A program made the translations under genes and the position numbers. A stretch of DNA of 64,000 nucleotides, taken from NCBI GenBank assembly GCA_001516025.1, contig LOEU01000026.1, forward strand, positions 62,001-126,000. The letters run 5' to 3'. The notes beneath the pieces are model-generated. The model saw nothing but the letters and a program-made list of their open reading frames with translations, was not told the DNA's origin and did not search any database. The stretch's first letter is position 1. Every line of letters starts with the position of its first letter. This stretch comes from a bacterium BRH_c32. Its GTDB lineage: Bacteria; Bacteroidota; Ignavibacteria; Ignavibacteriales; Melioribacteraceae. Positions 9,394 through 19,329 of the stretch are shown piece by piece.

Positions 9394-9409
9394 TTCTTTT
9401 GTATTTTAG

Positions 9410-9448
9410 AAGCCCATAAGTTAATTCTTATGGGCTTTTGTTTATTTT
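9410..9448 (+). terminator. rho-independent terminator after hsp20
   Basis: AAGCCCATAAG (9410-9420) and CTTATGGGCTT (9427-9437) form a perfect 11-bp stem with loop TTAATT, followed by a T-rich tail. Confidence 0.92.
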
Positions 9449-9483
9449 AAAGAAACAGTTTATGAAATTTTAGGAGAAAATTT

Positions 9484-11385
9484 ATGAGTGGAGCTTCAGA
9501 GAAATTCCAATTTAAGGCAGAAGTAAAACAGTTGCTGGATATATTAGTTCATTCGCTTTATACGAGCAGAGAGATATTTTTAAGAGAATTAGTTTCAAAT
9601 GCTTCCGATGCGTTGGATAAATTACGTTTCGAATCGAACAGGGGAACGGAAATAGCTGATAAAGATTTACCGTTAGAAATCAGAATTGATTTCGATGAGA
9701 AAGAAAAAACAATAACCGTGAAAGATACGGGTATTGGAATGACAAAAGATGAGTTGATAAATAATATCGGAACTATTGCAAAATCGGGTTCTGCGGAATT
9801 TTTGAAGACTCTACAAGAGAGCAAGGGTGATGCGAATAATATTATCGGAAAATTTGGTGTAGGTTTTTATTCAGTCTTTATGGTTGCGAAAGAAGTTGTT
9901 ATTAAGAGTAAATCATTTAAATCAGATGCTCCTGCAATTGAATGGAAATCCGATGGACTTGGTGACTTTGAAATAAAAGAGATAGACGAAAAATTGGGTA
10001 GAGGCACAACGATAGTTATATATCTAAAAGACGATGCGACTGAATATGCATCCGATTGGAAATTAAAGAACATTATAAACAAGCATTCTAATTTTATTAA
10101 TTTCCCGATCTTTGTAAAAGAGGAAAAGGTAAATACAGTCAATGCAATTTGGCGTGAACCGAAATCTTCGGTTACTCAAGAACAATATGATGAGTTTTAT
10201 AAATTTTTAACTTATGATACGGATAGTCCACTCGAAGTAATCCATAAATCAGTAGATGCACCAATTCAATTCAATTCACTTTTATTCATTCCTAAAAAGA
10301 GCGATGAATATTTCTGGATGAATAAGGATAATTATGGATTGGATTTATATGTAAGAAGAGTACTTATTCAGCATAAGAATAAAGACTTATTACCTGAATA
10401 CCTTAGTTTTGTAAAAGGTATAGTTGATTCGGAGGATTTGCCTTTGAATATTTCGAGAGAGACATTGCAAGAGAATGCGGTGTTCTCAAAGATATCACAA
10501 AGTGTTACAAATCAAGTGCTTTCGCAATTAGCTGATATCGCCAAGAATGATACTGCGAAATACAATGAATTTTGGAAAGAGCACGGAAGAGTATTTAAGC
10601 TTAGCTATATGGATTTTATGAATCAGGAAAAGATTGTGGAGTTGCTTCGATTCAATTCGTCATTCAATGAAAAGAAAGAAGATTTATCTTCGATAGCTGA
10701 ATATGCTGCAAGAATGAAAGATGAACAGAAAGAGATTTATTATGCATTCGGAACAAGCAGAGAAGGGTTAGCACTCGATCCGCATTTGGAGATATTCAGA
10801 GATAAAGGAATTGAAGTACTCTATTTATTTGATCCGATTGATGAATTTGTAATTAATGCATTTAGAAAATATAAAGATTTCGAGTTCAAGTCGGTAGAAA
10901 ATGCCGATGCAAAAAAATTAGAAAAATTTTCTAATCTGAAAGAGAAAGAGAAGAAGTTCGAGAAACTTGCTAAGGATGATAAAAAACAGTTTAGCAGTTT
11001 ATTGAGCAAAATGAAATCGATACTTGGTAATAAAGTAGAAGATATAAAAGAGACCGAAAGATTATCGGGAAGTCCGGCATGTCTTTCGAGTAAAGATGAA
11101 GGACTTACATCCTCGATGAAGAAAATCTTGAAGATGCAGAACCAAGATACCGGAGTGGAGAAGAGAATATTGGAGATAAATCCGGATCATACTTTGATCA
11201 GGAATATGATATCGGTATTTAAGAAAAATCCGGATGATGATTTCATCGTGAATGTAACAAATCAGTTATATGAATCGGCATTATTATTAGAAGGTAATCT
11301 TGAAGATCCGCATGCGCTAGTAGATAGATTGAATAAGATGTTAGAGCAATCGAGCGAATGGTACGTGAAAGTAAAATCTGAATAA
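9484..11385 (+). CDS. htpG: molecular chaperone HtpG (Hsp90)
   Basis: A 633-residue, full-length bacterial Hsp90. The N-terminal ATPase domain has [20 protein letters not shown], the DTGIGM nucleotide loop and GKFGVGFYS. The middle domain has [19 protein letters not shown] with the catalytic arginine region, and the C-terminal dimerisation domain follows. It remodels client proteins in the cytoplasm using ATP. The ribosome site is TAGGAGAAA. It lies alone between two terminators beside hsp20, fitting a stress-response pair. Confidence 0.96.
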
Positions 11386-11393
11386 AATATTTA

Positions 11394-11422
11394 TTCACCT
11401 CCGCTATCTTAGCGGAGGTGAA
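11394..11422 (+). terminator. terminator-like hairpin after htpG
   Basis: TTCACCTCCGCTA (11394-11406) pairs perfectly with TAGCGGAGGTGAA (11410-11422) across a three-base loop. The 3' tail is AT-rich but has no long T run, so it may act as a terminator or as an RNA-stabilising end. Confidence 0.75.
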
Positions 11423-11491
11423 ATTATTTAAAATGGGCACAACTATATAATTTAACTGCAATAAAATCCTTTCTGAATGGTTACAAAAAAC

Positions 11492-11520
11492 TTGACTTAT
11501 TAAAAAAAACTGATTAGTTT
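11492..11520 (+). promoter_or_regulatory. probable promoter of the LacI-led glucan operon
   Basis: TTGACT at 11492-11497 and TAGTTT at 11515-11520 are separated by 17 bases, a good primary-sigma spacing. The proposed start of transcription falls at or just before the LacI operator at 11528. Confidence 0.5.
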
Positions 11521-11527
11521 AGTAATA

Positions 11528-11543
11528 ATGTAAACGTTTACAT
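11528..11543 (+). promoter_or_regulatory. LacI-family operator
   Basis: ATGTAAACGTTTACAT is a perfect 16-bp palindrome with the central CG step typical of LacI/GalR operators. It sits between the putative -10 box and the ribosome site of the regulator gene, 6 bases before its start codon, so autorepression of the whole operon is the simplest reading. Confidence 0.85.
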
Positions 11544-11549
11544 GAGGAA

Positions 11550-12545
11550 ATGGCACCTACAATAAAAGAAATAGCGAAATTAGCCGGAGTATCGATAGCT
11601 ACTGTATCAAGAGCATTGGCAAATGACCCTAAGGTTATACCATCAACTAAATCGAAAATTGACGATATAGCTCGTAGAATCAAATATCAGCCAAATTTAG
11701 TAGCTCGCAATTTCGTAAAAGGAACTTCCAACCTAATCGGGCTTATACTTCCACATTTATATGATGAATTTTATTCGGATATTATAAAGGGTGTAGAAAA
11801 ATATGCCCAAAGCCACGGATATTATACTTTAGTTACAAGTTCGTCAGATGAAGTTTCATTAAGAGATTCGATTGCAAATTTTACTTCCGGAGGATTATCC
11901 GCCGGATTTATAATTATGCTTACCTCCGAAAATGATGAAATAGTGGAACAATTAAGACACAGCCACACTCCATTAGTTGTCATATCGGATAAATCGCTTT
12001 CAAGAGAATTTAATTCCGTAACAATCAATAATTATGAAGCATCTTTTAAGCTTTGCAAGCATGTATTTTCTAAAAAGAAATATGCAAGCGTGAAATATAT
12101 TTCAGGTCCGATTAGTAATATCGATTCGCAGATGCGAAGGGATGGTTTTAAGGATGCGTGCAAAGAATTTTCTATACCGATAAAAAAGAAAGATTTGATA
12201 GAGGGGGACTTTACATTTGAAAGCGGGGAGAGAATTTGTAAAGAATTTTTCTCCGAAGAAAAAATCCCGGAATTGATTTTAACGGGCAATGATATGATGG
12301 CTTTGGGATGCATCAAAGTAATAAATAAAAATAAATTAAAACTTGGCGAAGAGATTTTTATTGCTGGTATTGATGGAATTATTTTGGGTCAAATGATTAG
12401 TCCCAGATTAACCACTATGAAAATACAAACTGAATTAATAGGAACTAATGCTGTAAAGATGCTTTTAGAGCAAATGAAAAATAATAGTCATAAACACAAA
12501 AACTCAAATGTGGTAACAGAATTATTAAAAGGCAACACGATTTAG
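11550..12545 (+). CDS. LacI-family transcriptional regulator of the glucan operon
   Basis: A 331-residue repressor. The N-terminal DNA-binding domain reads TIKEIAKLAGVSIATVSRAL, with hinge region YQPNLVARNFVKGTSNLIGL. Residues 60-330 are a periplasmic-binding-protein-like effector domain (ILPHLYDEFYSDIIKGVEKY; GNDMMALGCIKVINKN). The effector is probably an oligosaccharide released from the substrate of the downstream enzymes. The ATG has GAGGA close by, overlapping the palindromic operator. GH94 starts 12 bases after its stop. Confidence 0.93.
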   Translation: MAPTIKEIAKLAGVSIATVSRALANDPKVIPSTKSKIDDIARRIKYQPNLVARNFVKGTSNLIGLILPHLYDEFYSDIIKGVEKYAQSHGYYTLVTSSSDEVSLRDSIANFTSGGLSAGFIIMLTSENDEIVEQLRHSHTPLVVISDKSLSREFNSVTINNYEASFKLCKHVFSKKKYASVKYISGPISNIDSQMRRDGFKDACKEFSIPIKKKDLIEGDFTFESGERICKEFFSEEKIPELILTGNDMMALGCIKVINKNKLKLGEEIFIAGIDGIILGQMISPRLTTMKIQTELIGTNAVKMLLEQMKNNSHKHKNSNVVTELLKGNTI

Positions 12546-12557
12546 AAAAGGGAACTA

Positions 12558-14921
12558 ATGAAGCAATTTGAAACAAAATATGGATACTTCGAAAAAGAAG
12601 AATATGTAATTAAAACATACAAAACACCCAAGCCATGGGTGAATGTTGTATCGAATGGTAAATATGGATTTGTAGTATCTCAAACAGGCGGCGGATTCAG
12701 TTGGGATACTCATTCAGAATTTAATCGATTGAACCGTTGGCATCAGGATATGATTCAGGATAATTGGGGGAAATATTTTTACATAAAAAATAATAAGAGC
12801 GGAGAAATCTGGTCGCCTACTTGGCAGCCGGTTAGAAAAGAATTAGATAAATATGAAGCACGTTATGGAACCGGCTATGTTTTATTTTTGTCCGAATATA
12901 AAGGAATAGAAATAAATATAAAAGCATTCGTACCATTTGATGAAAATCTTGAGATTTGGAATTTTACCATAATTAATAATTCAGGTGAAGATGCTGATCT
13001 ATCCATATATACTTATTTTGAATGGTGCCTCGGATCTTCTGCGGATCATCATCGTGAATTCCATAAGCAATTCATAGAGACTGAATTTTCAAAAGAATTA
13101 AATGCAATGACAGGAAAGAAAAGGATGTGGGATATTCCGCTTGGAGAAAGAGGGCATTGGAATATTGAATATCCATATATTGGTTTTATTGCTTCCGATA
13201 GAGAAATAAATGATTACGAAGGAGATAAGGAATCATTCATCGGAAATTATGGAAGTCTTAATAATCCGGAAGGAATAAGTAGGAATGAGCTAAGCAAAAA
13301 AACAGGGAAATGGAATGATTCGGTAGCAGTAATAAAAATTGATTCTAAAGTAAGAATGGGAGCAAAAGATAATTTTTCAATTTTTATGGGAATAGAATCA
13401 TCAAAAGATAAAATATCATCTTCATTAAATAAATTTTCCTCGCAAGAAAAAGTTGAAAATGCATTTGAGAAAGTAAAGCAAAATTGGAGAGAATTATTAA
13501 GTGATCTTGAAGTTCAGACCCCAGATGGAGCATTAAATTTATTGGTTAATCAGTGGCTTAGATATCAGGCAATAGCAGGAAGATTATGGGGACGCACTGC
13601 TTATTACCAGCAGAGCGGTGCATTCGGATTTAGAGATCAATTACAAGATAGCTTAGTCTATCTCCCGATTAAACCGGAATGGACAGCAGAACAGATACGC
13701 CTTCATGCGCGTCATCAATTTAAAGACGGACAGGTTTTGCATTGGTGGCATCCGATATCGGAGACAGGATTGCAAACAAAGATGACCGATGATCTACTCT
13801 GGCTTCCTTTCGTTATTTCTCAATACATTAAAGAAACAGATGATTATTCGATTTTGGAAATTAAAGAACCGTACTATGATGATAAGACAGAAGATACATT
13901 ATTGGAACACTGTATCGCTGCAATAGAAAAAGTATTGACAAGGTATAGCGAAAGAGGACTTCCATTAATCGGTGCAGGTGATTGGAACGATGGTTTAAGT
14001 GCTGTCGGACTCGATATGAAAGGTGAATCGCTTTGGTTAGCACAATTTTTCTATTTGGTATTGATCGAGTTTACCTTGTTGCTTGAAGAAAAAAATGAGT
14101 TAAAAGAAAAGTATTTATCTGTAGCAGCCAAACTAAAAACAGCTGTGGAAGAACATTGCTGGGATGGAGATTGGTATTGGAGAGCCACTAAAGATAACGG
14201 TGAATATATCGGGAGCAAAAATTCACCGGAAGGAAAAATATTTTTGAATGCTCAGACTTGGTCGGTGATAAGCGGAATCGGTTCAGAAGAGAGACAATTA
14301 AAGGCGATGGAATCGGCAGAGAAGAATTTGCTCAAGGATAACGGAGCACTCCTATTAGCACCTGCATATTCGAAGCCGGATAATTATATTGGATACTTAT
14401 CTCGATACGCTCCGGGCAGAAGAGAAAATGGAGGAGTATATACACATGCTGCAACATGGGCTATTTGGGCTTTTGCAAAATTAAAACAGCAAGGGAATAC
14501 TTTTGAAGCATATAAAAGATTGAATCCGATATTAAGCGGAATGGACCCGGATAGATATGTAGCAGAGCCATTCGTTACTCCGGGAAATATCGATGGACCT
14601 GACTCACCAAAATATGGAATGGGGGGATGGACTTGGTACACAGGCTCAGCTTCTTGGTATCAAAAAGTGATAGTAGATCATATACTTGGTATCAGAGCAT
14701 CAAAAAAGGGATTAGAAATTGACCCATGTATTCCAAAGGATTGGAATTCCTTTAGCGTAAAAAGAAAATTCAGAGGCACTCTTTACGCTATTACGGTGGA
14801 TAATTCGAATCATTCCGGTCAAGGTGTAAGAAAAGTTATTATTGATGGAGATGAAGTGAAATCAAAAATACTCAATGTAAGCGGAAAAGAATTGGTGCAA
14901 GTAAAAGTAATTTTAGGTTAA
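12558..14921 (+). CDS. GH94 glycoside phosphorylase (cello/beta-1,2-oligoglucan phosphorylase type)
   Basis: A 787-residue cytoplasmic enzyme without signal peptide. It has the N-terminal beta-sandwich of family GH94, then an (alpha/alpha)6 barrel. Diagnostic stretches are YYQQSGAFGFRDQLQDSL, DGQVLHWWHP and GAGDWNDGL, the last holding Asp475, the proposed general acid. GH94 enzymes split beta-glucosides with phosphate to give alpha-glucose 1-phosphate. Its length matches cellobiose/cellobionate phosphorylases; characterised beta-1,2-oligoglucan phosphorylases are longer. The two GH144 neighbours argue for beta-1,2-linked substrates, but acceptor and linkage are inference. Confidence 0.88.
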   Translation: MKQFETKYGYFEKEEYVIKTYKTPKPWVNVVSNGKYGFVVSQTGGGFSWDTHSEFNRLNRWHQDMIQDNWGKYFYIKNNKSGEIWSPTWQPVRKELDKYEARYGTGYVLFLSEYKGIEINIKAFVPFDENLEIWNFTIINNSGEDADLSIYTYFEWCLGSSADHHREFHKQFIETEFSKELNAMTGKKRMWDIPLGERGHWNIEYPYIGFIASDREINDYEGDKESFIGNYGSLNNPEGISRNELSKKTGKWNDSVAVIKIDSKVRMGAKDNFSIFMGIESSKDKISSSLNKFSSQEKVENAFEKVKQNWRELLSDLEVQTPDGALNLLVNQWLRYQAIAGRLWGRTAYYQQSGAFGFRDQLQDSLVYLPIKPEWTAEQIRLHARHQFKDGQVLHWWHPISETGLQTKMTDDLLWLPFVISQYIKETDDYSILEIKEPYYDDKTEDTLLEHCIAAIEKVLTRYSERGLPLIGAGDWNDGLSAVGLDMKGESLWLAQFFYLVLIEFTLLLEEKNELKEKYLSVAAKLKTAVEEHCWDGDWYWRATKDNGEYIGSKNSPEGKIFLNAQTWSVISGIGSEERQLKAMESAEKNLLKDNGALLLAPAYSKPDNYIGYLSRYAPGRRENGGVYTHAATWAIWAFAKLKQQGNTFEAYKRLNPILSGMDPDRYVAEPFVTPGNIDGPDSPKYGMGGWTWYTGSASWYQKVIVDHILGIRASKKGLEIDPCIPKDWNSFSVKRKFRGTLYAITVDNSNHSGQGVRKVIIDGDEVKSKILNVSGKELVQVKVILG

Positions 14922-14934
14922 ACAAGGGATTCAA

Positions 14935-16293
14935 ATGAAAAAACTTTTATTAATTCTATTATTCGTATTAACTCCGGTATTTAATTTTTCGCAGGTTGAT
15001 TATCCGCTTACGAAAGATCAAAAAGAGTTTTTAGATACACTTCAAAGGAGAACTTTTAATTATTTTCTTAATGAGGTAAATGAAAAGAATGGATTAGTAA
15101 AAGACCGCTCTACAGAAGGCTCGCCTGCAAGTATTGCCGCTGTGGGATTCGGATTGCCAACCTATGCAATAGCAGCAGAGAAGGGATGGATAGAGCGGAA
15201 GAAGGCATATAATATCACTTTAGCTACTCTTAAATTCTTTTTAAAATCAGAGCAAAGTAAATCGCCTAATGCTACGGGATATAAAGGTTTTTATTATCAT
15301 TTCTTAAAGATGAATAATGGCAAGAGGGAATGGAAATCGGAATTATCATCTATTGATACGGCATGGTTATTAGCAGGATTAATTTTTTGTAGGCAGTATT
15401 ATTCAGGGGAGGCACCCGAAGAGCTTGAGATAAGAAAACTTTCGACTAAATTAATTGAAAGAGTCGATTGGAATTTCATGCAGTTGAAAGATGGTAGATT
15501 CAAGTACGGAATAAGTCTCGGCTGGTCGCCCGAAGAGGGGTTTCATAAGAGAGGTTGGCACGGATATGATGAATCACTATTTATCTATATTCTTGCTGCT
15601 GGTTCGGAAATGAAAAATCCGACCGAAGCTTATAATACTTGGCTTAGTACTTATGTATGGCAGGAGCCGTATCAAGGATTAGAACACTTGATCTTTCCTC
15701 CGATGTTCGGGCATCAATACACAAATATGTTTATCGATTTTAGAGATCTTTCCGATAAATATATGAGAGAGAAGGGGATTGGTTATTTTGAAAATTCGAG
15801 AAGAGCAGTTTTAACTCAGCAGAGATATGCAATCGAGAACCCATTGAAATGGAAAGGTTACGGAGAATTGATGTGGGGATTGAGTGCATGTGATGGACCG
15901 GAGGCAAAAAATAATAAAGATGGCAAAGAGTATTTGGGGTATGCTGCAAGAGGCACCAGCGGGCGGGATTCAGTTCTATTTGATGATGGGACATTAGCGC
16001 CGACCGCTGTTGCAGCATCCCTCCCCTTTGCGCCTGAAGTCTGCCTGCCAACTCTCGAAAATATGAGAGTAATGTATGGCGATAAAGGACTTTGGGATAA
16101 ATATGGTTTTCAAGATGCCTTTAATCCCACAGCAGAATGGATAGCAACCGATTGTCTTGGAATTGATCAAGCTCCGATAATTATTATGATCGAGAATTTT
16201 TATAATGGCTTGATTTGGAAGACGATCATGAAAGATCCTATTATAAAGAAGGGATTGGAGATACTCGATTTTCAATTAGTGAGAAAAGAATGA
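14935..16293 (+). CDS. GH144-type glucanase (glycoamylase-like domain), periplasmic
   Basis: A 452-residue protein with signal peptide (residues 1-20, ending FNFSQ) and one glycoamylase-like (alpha/alpha)6 domain (PF10091/GH144 type). Conserved blocks are LQRRTFNYFLNEVNEKNGLV, SSIDTAWLLAGLIF, GWHGYDESLFIYILA and DDGTLAPTAVAASLPFAPE. Characterised GH144 members are beta-1,2-glucanases (endo, or sophorose-releasing). It lacks the T9SS tail of its paralogue four kilobases downstream, so it is probably periplasmic. It follows GH94 by 13 bases with AAGGGA as ribosome site. Family assignment is by motif memory; the cleavage mode is unknown. Confidence 0.82.
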   Translation: MKKLLLILLFVLTPVFNFSQVDYPLTKDQKEFLDTLQRRTFNYFLNEVNEKNGLVKDRSTEGSPASIAAVGFGLPTYAIAAEKGWIERKKAYNITLATLKFFLKSEQSKSPNATGYKGFYYHFLKMNNGKREWKSELSSIDTAWLLAGLIFCRQYYSGEAPEELEIRKLSTKLIERVDWNFMQLKDGRFKYGISLGWSPEEGFHKRGWHGYDESLFIYILAAGSEMKNPTEAYNTWLSTYVWQEPYQGLEHLIFPPMFGHQYTNMFIDFRDLSDKYMREKGIGYFENSRRAVLTQQRYAIENPLKWKGYGELMWGLSACDGPEAKNNKDGKEYLGYAARGTSGRDSVLFDDGTLAPTAVAASLPFAPEVCLPTLENMRVMYGDKGLWDKYGFQDAFNPTAEWIATDCLGIDQAPIIIMIENFYNGLIWKTIMKDPIIKKGLEILDFQLVRKE

Positions 16294-16294
16294 T

Positions 16295-19200
16295 ATGAAA
16301 AAAATATTTTTTTTAATGTTGATTGTATCTTCCTTATATGGGCAGAAGAAAATATTGGATGATTTTGAATCGCTTGAAGGATGGAGCGTATTTGGTTCTG
16401 ACGGAGTTATTACGAATATCTCTTTAGTGGAAGGGATTCATGGTAAAGCAATAAAATTCGATTATGATTTTACTAATGGTTCAGGATATGGAGGAATAAG
16501 AAAACAATTTATTACAAACCTACCCGAAAATTTTCAATTCATTTTTAATCAAAAAGCAGTTTCCCCAAATAATAATTTCGAGTTCAAGTTAGTAGATGAA
16601 ACAGGCGATAATGTTTGGTGGCAGAATAGTATTAATTACACTTTCCCAATTGATTGGCAAAAAATTAAAATCAAAAAAAGGCATATCACATTTGCATGGG
16701 GACCGATTGTCGATCACTCATTAAAAAAGTTTGATAAATTAGAATTTACAGTCGCTTCTTATAACGGCGGTAAAGGTTCGATGATTATAGACGATATTTA
16801 TTTTGAAGAGTTAGCTCCTGAAACCGATGATTTGCCTGAACCGTTGGTAAATAATATGGTTTATGATTTCGGCAAGAAGATTGAGATAGGTGGACTTAAT
16901 ATTTTTTGGGAAAAAGAAAATTTACCAGATAGCGTTAATATTTTAATTTCTGATGATGCTATTAATTGGAACGAGATTTATCATTTATCAAGTATATCAG
17001 GGTATGCGAATTATATACGTACAATTGGTGAAGAAGGACGATATATAAAATTAGTTACATTCCCCGATGAGAAATCTAAAAGTATCAAAAGTGTTACGGT
17101 AAATCCCATAAAGTATTCGGAAGATAAAAATCAATTTTTTATAAATATATCAAAAGAAGCAGGACGAGGGCTATACCCGCGATATACAAATGAGGAAGCA
17201 TCTTATTGGACAATTATAGGTGTGGATGCGGATGCGAAAGAGGCGATGATTAATGAAGACGGAGCGATAGAAGTAGATAAAAAAAGTTTTATGATTGAAC
17301 CATTTATTTATGCTAATGATAGTTTATATAGTTGGGATGACGTAAAAAAATCTCAGTGGCTTGAGAATGATTATCTGCCGATTCCAAATATTAAATGGGA
17401 GAAAGACGGAATAGAATTAAAGATAAAATCTTTTGCATCAGGCGAGGCGAATAAAAATTCTACGTTGAATATTTCTTATGAGATAAAAAATAATAGCGAT
17501 AAAGCTAAGAGAGGCTCACTTTATTTGGCGATAAGACCATTTCAAGTAAATCCCTATTATCAGTGGCTCAATATCATAGGTGGAGTTTCGGAAATTAAAA
17601 ATATTGAATATTGCGGCAATGGAATATTAGTTGATCAAAAAAAGATTATTGTACAGGAAAAACCGGATCGATTTGGTGCGGTTAATTTTGATAATGGAGA
17701 AATAGTAAATTATATAAATGAAAATAAATTACCAATTACAAAAAAGATTGAAGATAAATTAAGCTTAGCTTCCGGTGCAATGGAATATAAATACGAATTG
17801 AAGGTGGGCGAATCGAGGGCTGTCTATGTGTCAATTCCTTTTTATTCCCAGACCGATTCCGAAAGGGACTTTGAAGCTAAGCTTGAGCTTATCAAAGATT
17901 ACTGGGAGAATAAATTAACGAGAGTAAAATTCAATCTTCCACCATCTGCCGATAAATTAATTAATACAGTTCGTACGAATATCGGGAATATATTAATCAA
18001 TAAAGATAATTATGGTTTTCAGCCCGGTTCGAGGTCGTATGAAAGATCATGGATAAGGGATGGTGCACTTACGTCATCTGCGTTAATGAAAATGGGGTTA
18101 GTCGATGAAGTATTAAATTTTGCGGATTGGTATGCTAAGTATCAATTTGATTCGGGAAAAGTGCCGTGTGTAGTAGATAGACGCGGACCCGATCCCGTTC
18201 CCGAGAATGATAGCCATGGCGAGTTTATTTATCTTATTAAACAGTACTATAATTATTCTAAGGATAAACAATTCCTAAGAGATAAATTTAATAATGTTCT
18301 AAAAGCTGCCGAATATATGCAGAGTCTGATAGAAGAGAGAAAAACGGATCATTACAAGACCGATAACGATAGCATAAGAGCGCAATATGGACTTCTTCCT
18401 GAATCTATTAGTCATGAAGGATATTCAGCAAAGCCAATGCATTCTTATTGGGATGATTTTTGGGGATTGAAAGGTTTTAAGGATGCAGTGGATATAGCAG
18501 AAATACTTGGAGAAAATGAGAAGACGGAAAAATTAAAAAATTACCGAGATGAATTTGAAAAGGATTTATATAATTCTATAAATCTTGCAATGAAGTTTAA
18601 GGGGATAACATATATCCCGGGATGTGCGGAGCTGGGCGATTTTGACGCAACATCCACAACTATCGCCTTATATCCCGTAAATGAATTTCATAATCTACCT
18701 AAGCCACAGATATATAATACTTTCGAAAAATATTATGATTTCTTTTTGGATAGAGAAAAACCGGAAACGAATTGGGAAGCATATACACCTTATGAAGTAA
18801 GGGCGATCGGCTCATTTATATTTTTAGATCAACCGGAAAGAGCGCATCATTTAATAGATTATTTTCTTAACGCACAGCGCCCCGAAGGTTGGAATCATTG
18901 GGCAGAAGTGGTTTGGAAAGATTATCGTACACCACGATTTATAGGAGATATGCCTCATACATGGGTCGGTTCTGATTTTATTAATGCCGCTCGTGCTCTT
19001 TTCATTTATGAAAATGAATATGATTCATCTCTCGTAATCGGAGCCGGATTAAAAAAAGAATGGATTGATTATGATAAAGGAATTTCGATAGAAAATTTGT
19101 ATAATAATTATGGAACGATCTCTTATTCTGTAAAGAAAGAGGGGGATTCATATAGGATAAAAATTTGGGGAGAAATGAATAAGCCAAATGGGGGAATAAT

Positions 19201-19327
19201 AATTAAGAATTTTAATGAGAAGAAAATTCCGATTGCAGTTATGGTTGATGGCAAGGCAACGAAGGGATTTGATGAGAGTTCGATCCATATAAATAAATTT
19301 CCGGCAGAAGTGATAATAAAATATTGA
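16295..19327 (+). CDS. multidomain secreted six-hairpin glycosidase candidate, family not recognised
   Basis: A 1010-residue exported protein. Residues 1-16 are a signal peptide. Residues 20-170 look like a carbohydrate-binding beta-sandwich (DDFESLEGW start, DDIYFEELAP end, as in CBM11-like domains). Residues 185-270 resemble a discoidin-type domain. Residues 280-560 are a large beta-rich segment. Residues 565-900 form an (alpha/alpha)6-barrel catalytic candidate with SYERSWIRDGALTSSALMKM, a motif style seen in GH15/GH63-like enzymes. Candidate acids are the Asp of WIRDGA and the Glu of NHWAEVVW. A beta-sandwich cap follows. It sits between two GH144 genes, so it likely acts on the same glucan or its side groups. 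Confidence 0.6.
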   Translation: MKKIFFLMLIVSSLYGQKKILDDFESLEGWSVFGSDGVITNISLVEGIHGKAIKFDYDFTNGSGYGGIRKQFITNLPENFQFIFNQKAVSPNNNFEFKLVDETGDNVWWQNSINYTFPIDWQKIKIKKRHITFAWGPIVDHSLKKFDKLEFTVASYNGGKGSMIIDDIYFEELAPETDDLPEPLVNNMVYDFGKKIEIGGLNIFWEKENLPDSVNILISDDAINWNEIYHLSSISGYANYIRTIGEEGRYIKLVTFPDEKSKSIKSVTVNPIKYSEDKNQFFINISKEAGRGLYPRYTNEEASYWTIIGVDADAKEAMINEDGAIEVDKKSFMIEPFIYANDSLYSWDDVKKSQWLENDYLPIPNIKWEKDGIELKIKSFASGEANKNSTLNISYEIKNNSDKAKRGSLYLAIRPFQVNPYYQWLNIIGGVSEIKNIEYCGNGILVDQKKIIVQEKPDRFGAVNFDNGEIVNYINENKLPITKKIEDKLSLASGAMEYKYELKVGESRAVYVSIPFYSQTDSERDFEAKLELIKDYWENKLTRVKFNLPPSADKLINTVRTNIGNILINKDNYGFQPGSRSYERSWIRDGALTSSALMKMGLVDEVLNFADWYAKYQFDSGKVPCVVDRRGPDPVPENDSHGEFIYLIKQYYNYSKDKQFLRDKFNNVLKAAEYMQSLIEERKTDHYKTDNDSIRAQYGLLPESISHEGYSAKPMHSYWDDFWGLKGFKDAVDIAEILGENEKTEKLKNYRDEFEKDLYNSINLAMKFKGITYIPGCAELGDFDATSTTIALYPVNEFHNLPKPQIYNTFEKYYDFFLDREKPETNWEAYTPYEVRAIGSFIFLDQPERAHHLIDYFLNAQRPEGWNHWAEVVWKDYRTPRFIGDMPHTWVGSDFINAARALFIYENEYDSSLVIGAGLKKEWIDYDKGISIENLYNNYGTISYSVKKEGDSYRIKIWGEMNKPNGGIIIKNFNEKKIPIAVMVDGKATKGFDESSIHINKFPAEVIIKY

Positions 19328-19329
19328 GG

